From Siphonodentalium dalli (lineage: Eukaryota > Mollusca > Scaphopoda > Gadilida > Siphonodentaliidae), in contig CP136062.1 in assembly GCA_032622095.1 (NCBI GenBank), positions 153,692,875 to 153,756,874 on the forward strand: a stretch of DNA of 64,000 nucleotides, in the 5' to 3' direction. The number at the start of each line of letters is the position of its first letter. Position 1 is the first letter of the stretch. This document shows positions 55,796-64,000 of this stretch, one piece after another. Both the position numbers and the translations under genes were made by a program. The notes under the pieces were generated by a model, which was not told where the DNA came from, did not search any database, and was given only the letters and a program-made list of their open reading frames with translations.

Positions 55796-56368
55796 CTTTG
55801 GAATGATTGCGATTCTTGCTGTCCAATCTTTCCATATGGCGCCAGGTCGTTTCACAAATTCTGTTCTCACAATGAAGTCCTGTTCTTCCATCTCCTGGAC
55901 TCCGAAGTTACTGCCATCATGAAGTAACCATCCATACCGAGCAAGATCATCACCCTGGTCACACCAATGTCTGACGTCGGGAGGATTCTTGCCATCCATT
56001 TGTGTAAACCACATGATTCCAAACAATGGTGAATTTGCATTTTTTGATTTCATCCCGAAATACAGCTGTGGACGGTATGTTCCCCAAAACTTTGACGAAT
56101 CAACATGCAGACTGCTGACATTTGTCTGAACAACTTTATTTACAGCAAGAGGGAGGCGAACTCTTTCTTTGAGATAGCTCATGTATTGGTAATATACCAT
56201 TAGGATAACAAAAGACACTGCCAATGCAAAACATAATCCCAAAGCAGACGATTTTCCCGTCCCGGTAGAACTGTTATTATTGTGATTTTGTTCAATATCA
56301 GAGATTCTTTGCGGCAATTTTTCGACTGCACGTCTTCTAATATCCCGCTCTCGGCTGTTTCTTGTCAT
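55796..56368 (-). CDS. MOGS: Mannosyl-oligosaccharide glucosidase (GH63), first coding exon
   Basis: 191 codons. The start chosen is the ATG at 56368-56366 because its context (AACAATGA) is good; an in-frame ATG 6 codons upstream (56386) has a weaker context. The N-terminus is basic with an Arg-Arg-Arg cluster (residues 10-12), like the arginine-type ER signals of this enzyme. One hydrophobic segment at about residues 42-62 (ALGLCFALAVSFVILMVYY) is the type II membrane anchor. The lumenal part then opens with FWGTYRPQLYFGMK and continues through GIMWF and YGWLLHDGSNFGVQE, the family's conserved beta-domain start. It ends AAG|GTGATA in phase 0 and joins the exon at 38145. Upstream untranslated exons cannot be excluded. 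Confidence 0.9.
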
Positions 56369-56410
56369 TGTTCGCTTTAGCCACATGCAATTACATCGGA
56401 AACAGCACAA

Positions 56411-57075
56411 AAAATACCACTTTATCTACAAAAAATTCATAATCAGCCACGTTTACTAAAAACAAATAGACCGGAAGCGATAAATTACGTCCCTTGGTTT
56501 GTTCTTTTCATTCAGTTACCGCCCTTGTTGTGCAAAATTAACGTTCTTCTGCCAAGGACTTGATTGTCATTATGATGAAATAAAATTGCAGACTGTTGTA
56601 CATGTAACATTCCAGTTATATGGGGCTGGATCAACATATGTAATATGTGAAAAGTTACTATTATGTACATGTATATTATAGATTATTTATTTCAATAAGT
56701 AGGAAGGAGTTATCCATTTTCTGGGGAAATAGTGCCTCACAGCCCTCACTACATCCTGTGCAATTCATTTGCACTTCAGCAACATTGGATTATGCTCCAG
56801 TAATTTATTTATTTTATTTATTTATTTCAGTGGAATTGATTGCACTTTAGCACAATTGATTACTAGTATGATTCAGGTCAATTTGAATTTTGTTTCAGAA
56901 CAATTGATCGCACTGAAGCGCAATCTATTGCACTGAAGCTCAATTAAATTGCACTGCATGGTTCACGCACAATTGAATTTCAATCAGTCATAATAAATCT
57001 GAATTTTACCTCCCTTGTTCGAAGTTGTTCCCTTGTGGGGAGTTACCCACCAAATAGTATATGCCCTGGCACATT
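56411..57075. promoter_or_regulatory. Region upstream of MOGS
   Basis: The likely promoter lies here, but no TATA box, CpG-rich stretch or clear motif was found. Bases 56755-56960 have loosely repeated CAATTGATTGCACTNNAGC-like phrases (ATTGCACTTTAGCACAATTG, TCGCACTGAAGCGCAATCTA), a short degenerate tandem array. Confidence 0.3.
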
Positions 57076-57314
57076 CAAGCCTGCTAATAGTGTGTCTGTC
57101 ACCGAGGAAACTACAGTAATGGGTGAACATTACCATCTGCAACTGGTGAACTTCAATCTGATCTTAGGTCTCTCATAGCAGTTGAGGCCTAAGCAGAATG
57201 AGGTTCCCAGAGGGTGAATTTGGTGATGCTAACACGCTACACGTGATAGCGTCTCTAAATTCACCCTCTGGGATCATCAGTCTGCAAATGACAGACACAC
57301 TATTTGCAGGCTTG
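57076..57314. mobile_element. GAATGAGGTCCCC family, copy 8 (left hairpin deleted)
   Basis: CAAGCCTGCTAATAGTGTGT to ACACTATTTGCAGGCTTG. The left hairpin and most of the centre are gone. The right hairpin has AGAGGGTGAATTTGGTGATG. Confidence 0.8.
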
Positions 57315-57401
57315 GGCATATTTAATCTTGACTGCTGATTTGTTGAAATGAATGGGCAATAGTTTAAAGATGCATAATCTGATTAAACGAACATAAATTA
57401 A

Positions 57402-57725
57402 TATTTCTTTGGCTTTGGGGGTAAAAAAAATATTTGATTAGAGTCTCCTCGACTCTAATCAAATATTTTTTTTACCCCCAAAGCCAAAGAAAAGCCACAG
57501 TTTAGACTGATCAGATATCGATTTTTGAAAATTGTTATTTCCCGAGATATATGTAATTTTTGGTGGCTGCGAAATATTTGTCAAGTCGACGGTCTCGGAC
57601 CAAATTGCAGATGAAGATGGATAACTCTAAAATCAAGTGACTTTGGGTGTTAGATATTTGACAATCTGAATTGGAATTGCAATCTGATGATATGGGGACC
57701 ATCAAAACGGATTGAGTACCTCTAA
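57402..57725. mobile_element. Element G relative with a perfect 42-bp-arm hairpin
   Basis: At 57404-57492, TTTCTTTGGCTTTGGGGGTA and its continuation pair perfectly with a 42-base mirror across a 5-base loop. Further right, ACTCTAAAATCAAGTGACTT and CGGATTGAGTACCTCTAA match element G. Its left terminus is lost. Confidence 0.7.
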
Positions 57726-58074
57726 CTGTTATTTTTTGGAGGCGAAGAGTGTGATATTTCAAAATTCAAGACTAAGAAATTATTGATATCATTTTTGCGA
57801 CTGCGAAACATGTACATTGCACAACTTAAGAGGGAGGTCAAAATTATCATATATTTAAATTCCATGCAAATCTCTAGGGCAAAAGATACCTACTGGTAAG
57901 AGTTTATGAGTGAGAGGTATACAATATTGCAAATATTATATTTATTTGTAGAATGAGCTGGGGACATGTTTTATAAGAATATTTGTGTTTTTATTTTAAA
58001 TTTTTCGTTAGTTATATGTAATGTTTAAAGATGCATAATATTAATAGTTGCTTTAGTTTTGACTACTGCTTCAT

Positions 58075-58431
58075 TTAACCCTTTACCCAACAGAACGGCC
58101 CTGTGCCAATGCATTCTCTTATATATGCGAGTCGACCATAATGCATTGGCTTAACACATTAAAATTGTTAAAAAATGTAAGAAAAAATGTTAAAAAAAGA
58201 TTTTTTTTAGGCCAATGCATTCTCTTATATATGCGAGGCGACCTATGGTCACTCGCATATATAAGAGAATGCATTGGCACAGGGCATAACTGTAACCATC
58301 ACAATGTGGTCAATGAGCCGGTTCCAATGATATCCATATTTGTATGGTTTTATTGAGACAGACCCAAGATAATTTAGGCTGTTGCAGCTTTATTTGGCCG
58401 TTTTTGGCCGGTTTGTTGGGTAAAGGGTTAA
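58075..58431 (+). mobile_element. Double-hairpin TTAA element (family A), copy 10 (deleted hairpin arm)
   Basis: TTAA both sides. The first hairpin jumps from GAGTCGACCATA to ATGCATTGGC, so most of its 3' arm is deleted. The second hairpin lost one base (GGTCACTCGC). Confidence 0.9.
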
Positions 58432-58581
58432 ATAATAACTTCTGCTCTGGAGATTCCACAGAATTCTCTCATTTATTTCTAATATTAAAAGTAATCACTG
58501 AAATGGCCTATTGGGCATTGCTGGATCTTTATATCATATAAACAGATACCAGACAGAGAAACACTATATATAGTATAAGTA

Positions 58582-58794
58582 CAGTAATGCCCTAAGTAAT
58601 CGACTCCTTAAACACAGCAGAATTATGGGTAACTTTTCATGATTTAGTCGAACATATGGCTTGTTGCCATTCATCGGAAAGCTCTCGGGGAGAGCTTTCC
58701 GATGAATGGCAACAAGCCATATTTCCGACTAAATCCTGAAAAGTTACCCATAATTCTGCTGTGTTTAAGGAGTCGATTAATTAGGGCATTACTG
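58582..58794. mobile_element. CAGTAATGCCC fold-back element
   Basis: 213-bp near-perfect hairpin, TA on both sides, centre CTCTCGGGGAGAG. Closest to the copy at 20343. Confidence 0.88.
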
Positions 58795-58925
58795 TATAGC
58801 ATCCCCCAAAATTACTTCAAACTAGCTACGGCAAAAGGTAATGGCATAGAAAAAGCCATAGAAACCAATAAAGAATTTCTTACAATTCTAAAGTAATGCC
58901 ATAGAAGAAAAATGCCTATTTCAAG

Positions 58926-59342
58926 CAAGCCTGAGTTTAGTGTGCCTGTCATTTGCAGAATGAGGTCCCCAAAGGGTGAATTTAGTGACGCTATCCCGCA
59001 TAGCATATAGCATCACTAACTTCACTCTCTGGGGACCTCATTCTGCTCAGACCTCATCTTCTCTGGAAAGTTTCTTTATTTTCAAATTTCTATAGAATCT
59101 TCTTCACATAGATTCTATTTCTTTTTTAGTTTAATTTCTCTATATTCCCCAAATTGACAGACACCAGTGGGTGTACATCACAACATTCACCATTTGGGAA
59201 CTTCAATCTGAGTCTATGTCTCCCATAGCAGATGAGGCCATGCAGAATGAGGTCCCCGAGGGTGAATTTGGTGATGCTAGCCAACTATGCGCGATAGCTT
59301 CACTAAATTCACCCTCTGGGGACCTCATTCTGCAAATGACAA
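58926..59342. mobile_element. GAATGAGGTCCCC family, copy 9 (right tip cut)
   Basis: Left tip AAGCCTGAGTTTAGTGTGCC. Both hairpins present. The right side stops at CTGCAAATGACA followed by unrelated sequence. Its centre supplies the empty site for the insertion at 23590. Confidence 0.82.
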
Positions 59343-60380
59343 GAGCTAGTATAGACAGTCTTCAATATTGTTTTTTTTATTTTTTTTTTATATGAAATTC
59401 TATATTGTCTTCTACCCAAGTTCTACGGCTTTTTCTACGGCCTTTTAACGTAGCTAATTTCTAGGGCTGTATACAGTATACCATTCATTTATTTGTATGA
59501 ATATTCAGATAATAAGTATTAAGTACCTAAAGTAACATTAATTGTTGAATTTATTAACTTTTCTCTTCGGATCCAAATAAGCATACATCTGTATGTCTAT
59601 TAATTTTTGGAAAAATTTGCCACCTTGTATGGTGTTTATTTGGGTCTGTTTATTTAAAAAAAAAATTGGGATCATCAGGCTGGCTATACTGCAGGCCTAT
59701 CAGAATTGCTGGAGCCAACACTCATGTCAGGAGAAGTTAAGATATATATGTGATTTATGTCTAAAGTTATGGTATAGCATTTCAGTCTGACGCTTCCATG
59801 TTGGAAGTTGCCAACCAACCGCAAGAGTATTAATTTAATACTGGTATTAGAATTCATTATTAAAATTATTAAATTGTAAACTATACATCTCTACTGTAGA
59901 CTACAAATAGATGAATGACAACAACAGGCCAGTTTATAACTTCATTGGATGGAGTTAAAAAAAATTGAACATTCTTTGCACATTTCAGTAACCTATAAAC
60001 CCTTTCTATTCTGAATGGATTCTCCCACTCAGTTATAAAACTATACATTGGAACAGTCTATTATTCATTTGGAGGGGTGTGCAGGTACAGTAATAAAACT
60101 AGACGACTGACAGAAAATCATAAAATACAAGATTCATAAATGTTCAGATAATAAGTTCACGGAAAATGTTCAGATAAATAAGTTCAACAAACAACCTGTC
60201 ATGTGTTGAACATCTGAACATTTCCTGCGGGAACTACTAGTACTCATCAATAAGTATTTAGTATAGAAAGGATTAATTATTTAATACACATACTTAGGCT
60301 AGTTAGGGGTATTAAAATATTTTTAACTTCAAATTGGTGGACTAATATTATATACCAGAATTTGTATTAATTCTGCCGCA
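59343..60380. repeat. Old repeat fragments
   Basis: Bases about 60015-60085 match 14425-14495, and 60135-60260 match the ATGTTCAGATAATAAGTT repeats in both orientations. The rest is unassigned. Confidence 0.4.
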
Positions 60381-61053
60381 ATTATGTGTAGGATATGTGT
60401 ATTATGTGTAGGATATGTGTATTATGTGTAGGATATGTGTATTATGTGTAGGATATGTGTATTATGTGTACATGTAGGATATGTGTATTATGTGTAGCAT
60501 ATGTGTATTATGTGTAGGATATGTGTATTATGTGTACATGTAGGATATGTGTATTATGTGTAGGATATGTGTATTATGTGTATTATGTGTACATGTAGGA
60601 TATGTGTATTATGTGTAGGATATGTGTATTATGTGTAGGATATGTTTATTATGTGTACGTAACATCAGGCCTTCCCATGAGGAAAACACAGCGAGAGCAT
60701 TTATTTGCTCCCGTAATGAAGAAGACGGGTGTAATATGGCACCCATACTATAATTGTATGTTGGGTTTTTTGCTCAAACAAAAAGTCATTGTGGAATAGA
60801 CCTATGTCGAGTTACACTTTAATATGCCATACATGTAGTTCAACTGAGATGCTAAAGGATCTAAATAAACCTTAAAATAGTTCAATATTGAACCAACAAT
60901 TACAGTCTCCATTAGTATTTTGCGAAGAGGGACGGGTGCGAATTTTAGCACCCGTGAATTGAAAATTACGAGTGCGTACGGGTGCGAGAGCAATCACTCC
61001 CGTCTCCTGGGAAGGACTGTAACATGTAGGATATGTGTATTATGTGTAGGATA
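60381..61053. repeat. ATGTGTAGGATATGTGTATT minisatellite, interrupted
   Basis: About a dozen 19-26-bp units (60381-60658), some with an added ACATGTAGG. One or two further units stand at 61022-61053, on the far side of the insertion at 60666. Confidence 0.85.
60666..61019. mobile_element. Short hAT-like element inside the minisatellite
   Basis: Tips CAGGCCTTCCCATGAGG and CTCCTGGGAAGGACTG are imperfect inverted repeats; TAACAT stands on both sides. Repeated ACGGGTG and GAGAGCA...GCTCCCG motifs lie inside near each end. Confidence 0.6.
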
Positions 61054-61074
61054 TTGAAATCAAATGATAATATA

Positions 61075-61217
61075 CAGTTATCGCATTGTTTCGAGGTTGA
61101 CACGATGTATTGTCAACCCGATGAAGTCAATATTCGCCAAGGCCGTAGGCCGAGGTGAATATTGGCTTCCGAGGGCTGACAATTCCTCGTGTCAACCAAG
61201 AAACAATGCGATAACTG
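61075..61217. mobile_element. Fold-back element, CAGTTATCGCATTG type
   Basis: CAGTTATCGCATTGTTTC is mirrored by GAAACAATGCGATAACTG, and the inner GTTGACACGA / TCGTGTCAAC and TCAATATTCGCC / GGTGAATATTGG also pair. Confidence 0.75.
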
Positions 61218-61458
61218 TTTTATTATATGAAACGCGCTCTGATTGGACAAGACGTTGTGACGTTGAACGTCGCTGGAAACCTGATTAATTTTCAGGTCTG
61301 ATAATAAGTTATGTTAACCCGTGAAGTTTCTGACGTCACACACAACTGATATTAACCTGTTGTTTCATTAATGAGGTGAACATCGTTAGATATCTCGATT
61401 TTTTCGTTACGTTTTAACATAGGAATTGGTGAAAGAAACTTATGATCATATAATAATA

Positions 61459-61918
61459 CTTTATGGCTGTCTAAACTGCATGAACAAAAAGTGATGCATA
61501 TGATATGAGGTTTATTCACTGTCTTGTCCCTCTACAGAACTGTCAAGCTGCATTCTTGTTATATTTAGATATCTATACTTTTTATATTTATACTATATGA
61601 ATGTCACACTCTGTGTTTTACACTTTTGTATATATGCTTATGCTCATGTCTGCAAATTTTGCATCTTTTAGCCATTAAAATTTTTATCTATCTATCTATA
61701 TGATATGATATGATGATATGAGATATATGATATTTGATATGATATGAGTTATGATATGATATATGATATGATGATATATGATAGTATGTGATATTATATG
61801 ATACTATGTGATATTATATGATACTATATGATATGAATATGATATATGACATTATATGATAGTATATGATATGATATGACATGCATCACTTTTTGTTTGA
61901 GGTTAGACTGCCATAAAG
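61459..61918. mobile_element. Inverted-repeat element with an ATATG microsatellite inside
   Basis: CTTTATGGCTGTCTAAACTG with AAAAAGTGATGCAT at the left is mirrored by ATGCATCACTTTTTGTTTGA with AGACTGCCATAAAG at the right. The region 61690-61885 between them is a (GATAT/GATATG)n microsatellite that merges into the right arm. Confidence 0.65.
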
Positions 61919-63397
61919 TTCTGACTGTAACACTGTTGTACATGTAGTTTCATTCTCACAAATTCATACTCTCGAGTGCCTAATAGTTATACATAAACGT
62001 AAAAAAAAAATTCTGATGAAATTCGTACCTGTACAATCCTTATTTGGCCTGGTATGTTTATAAATTTTCGCCATATCCAATGTGTTAACCTGCCTAATTC
62101 TTCAATTATTCAATTTTCAGTATGAACTGCTCCATCATACAGGTAGATGTATATACTGCAGTTAATGGGCACATATTTTTCTTCATATTCACCAGTGTCT
62201 ACATGTATCTCTAATATTTACAAGAAACTATGTACTAGAATAGCAGATACCTGGTACTCTTGGTGCCAACTAAAGGTATCAGTACATTACTACGTTTATT
62301 AATTTTATGAGAAAAATCCACCCCGCACAATGCTTATTCGGGTCTGCATGCTTTAAAAAGAATTATGGCTCTGTTCCAAAGTTGATTAACAAATGCTATA
62401 TAATAGTTTAATTACAAGAAAATGTGGATTTTTCATTCAAGTTGTTGTGCACACGGGACATGTCGACAACGATGGTTACATTTTCCCGTGCAATCGTGCG
62501 TGTATCAATTTTAAGCATGTCAATTGCGAAAACTTGCTTTATAGTTATACTCAAGTCTACAAACTAATTTTTCAAGGTATTAAATAATGAAATTTTTCAT
62601 CTTCCACATATCAACTTTTATGTGAGAATTGATATGTTTCAACCACACACTTCTATTATGCCCTGTACTATTATTAAATTTTTCAGAAATTTCCACCCTG
62701 CACTTATATTCCACCCTGCACTTCTATTTGGCACACAAGAGTCTTTTTATATGGATGTACCAGTACATCCTGAGTCCTGACCTATTTTCTGACCTGTACA
62801 ATTATTAAAATATTGGAGATTTTACTACTATTAGCTGCTATAGAGTAGAACTTGCAATTTTGAATTTGGAATAAATGATGGAACGCATCAGAAAAAACAC
62901 AATAATACATGTATCAATTTTTAAACTCGGAATTATATTGAATTTATCATATTTTCATGCAGTAAATAAAATGTAACTATCACTATATCAGTCATAATTG
63001 CAAGATGAATACTAGTCTAGTACTCTTCATACACTATATATCAGTCATTTTAAATTACATTGTATATTTAGCACTGAAACATAATTTATCTGAAAAGTTT
63101 ATAGTGAAAACATTGAACTATTATCCTCAAAATCCAATGAATCAGGTAGATTCAGCTCAAATTCCACCATTCACTGACTTGAAAAAGTCCCCCAAAATAA
63201 TTTGTTTTAAATTAAAAAAACAAATTAAAAATGTACTATTCCTGAATAAACTTGAAAATTATTACTATATTCAATTTGGCTGCTCATCTACTTCCAGTGT
63301 GTAGCATGAAATTGAAGTCAGTTCCAGTTAGAAATTGAGAAAAAATATCATTTAGATGAACATTCTAATGAAATTCACAATGCTCCGCTATTTTCAC
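61919..63397. repeat. Diverged remnants; probable 3' side of the next gene
   Basis: Phrases such as TTTCCACCCTGCACTT, CTGTACTATTATTAAA and TTTGGCACACAAGAGT (62655-62745) are the inverse of the element at 40781. Weaker versions occur at about 61995-62055 and 62300-62345. The part nearest 63397 may be 3' UTR of the minus-strand gene; no clear polyadenylation signal was located. Confidence 0.4.
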
Positions 63398-64000
63398 TTA
63401 TAAATTATAATATGAGATCGAAGAATCGCCAGAGCCAAGTTGATTCTGAGAATATGACTGTTCCTGTGGATATGACTGTTCATGGTGATGACACCCTTTA
63501 CAATGCTTGCAGCAACTACATCCTTGATCAGGTTGGAAGGTAGAGCACTGTCCAAAAAGCTTTGCTTGAGTTTCCATCACAGCTTGTCCATTATCTGAAT
63601 AATTAACCGAAGTATTCTCTCCATCAGCTTGCTGATATGACCAATCATATGCCTGCTTATATACAGGTTGTTGAAAGTAGGCATGCTGCAGGTGAGGTAT
63701 GTCTGATTCTGATACATGTACCATCGTTGGTGCGGCCTGTCCATTCTCCTGTTCTTGGACATTATTAACCATGATGTAAGCTGATTGATTAACACTGGGT
63801 GTACTGAATTGAGGGGCATCATTTGAGGATTCTGCATCTATATTTGAAGAGGCTGTTTCAACTTCAGTTTTGTTCTTATTTCTCAAATACTGTTCATATT
63901 CAGTTACGTTCATTTCATTTCTTGCAAACGTGTTCATCAAGTCATTGTAACGCTCCTTGTTTTCGACTTTCAAATTCATGTCATAAGGTTGTGACCCGCA
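63398..64000 (-). CDS. Unrecognised protein, C-terminal part, cut by the window edge
   Basis: The frame is open from the window edge to TAA at 63398, giving about 200 residues. A charged start (KVENKERYND, then EYEQYLRNKNKTE) could be helical. Next comes a long Ser/Asn/Gln/Tyr-rich, probably disordered part. A cluster C-S-C-C-K-H-C-K-G-C-H-H-H follows, about 35 residues from the end, and the tail is again Gln/Ser/Tyr-rich. The cluster could bind metal, and C-terminal Cys clusters of this style occur in metal-responsive transcription factors such as MTF-1; with no zinc-finger region in view this is only a thought. The N-terminal exons lie outside the window. Confidence 0.6.
   Translation of the reverse strand, partial: CGSQPYDMNLKVENKERYNDLMNTFARNEMNVTEYEQYLRNKNKTEVETASSNIDAESSNDAPQFSTPSVNQSAYIMVNNVQEQENGQAAPTMVHVSESDIPHLQHAYFQQPVYKQAYDWSYQQADGENTSVNYSDNGQAVMETQAKLFGQCSTFQPDQGCSCCKHCKGCHHHEQSYPQEQSYSQNQLGSGDSSISYYNL

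Noticed and set aside
56369..56410. Longer N-terminus for MOGS starting at 56410
   Set aside because: The first codon there is TTG, not ATG; downstream in-frame ATGs are better placed.
60381..61053. Possible CRISPR-like repeat array
   Set aside because: Units are contiguous or nearly so with no unique spacers of constant length, and the DNA is eukaryotic; it is a minisatellite.

Overview
This window is eukaryotic nuclear DNA, AT-rich and gene-poor. It has one spliced animal-type gene, no operons, and a very dense load of small DNA transposons. The protein it encodes and the many short non-autonomous elements suggest an invertebrate metazoan, perhaps a marine lophotrochozoan such as a mollusc. 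That placement is an inference from repeat style and was not tested.

The only confident protein-coding gene lies on the minus strand. It encodes mannosyl-oligosaccharide glucosidase (MOGS, ER alpha-glucosidase I, GH63). Exon 1 (about 55796-56368) carries the cytosolic N-terminus, the membrane anchor and the start of the lumenal region. A 17,650-bp intron (38146-55795) with GT...AG ends and phase 0 separates it from the large last exon (36247-38145), which holds the catalytic domain. The two exons join in frame to give about 823 residues, close to the usual length of the family. A second coding region is cut by the right edge (63398-64000, minus): the C-terminal part of an unrecognised Ser/Gln/Asn-rich protein ending near a Cys/His cluster. 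A 126-bp exon-like segment at 13438-13563 (minus) is only a candidate.

Almost everything else is transposon-derived. Left third (1-31 kb): Helitron-like elements (1857-2715, 7681-10570, and an end-to-end pair at 26498-28234), TTAA-flanked miniature elements, fold-back elements, a tRNA-like SINE head, a decayed hAT transposase (21850-22786) and a duplicated 16.7-18.4 kb segment whose two copies differ by insertions. Centre (31-36 kb): clustered hairpin elements, then two degenerate tandem arrays downstream of MOGS; the nearer one repeats the MOGS stop-codon region. MOGS intron (38-56 kb): nested elements, notably a Harbinger-like element (48162-52563) that contains a probable hAT element (48861-52198), which in turn contains another hAT element (50131-51379). 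Right part (56-64 kb): more miniature elements, minisatellites and the partial gene.

The most distinctive structure is a double-hairpin cassette. Two 69-bp near-palindromes, each the reverse complement of the other, are separated by an A/T-rich spacer. The cassette occurs in ten copies of one TTAACCC...GGGTTAA element and, whole or in part, inside two other elements with unrelated termini, so it behaves as a mobile or convertible module. Several elements are dated or bounded by clean target-site duplications (six with perfect 8-bp repeats, hAT type; four with 3-bp TTA/TAA, Harbinger type) or by an empty site in a paralogous copy.
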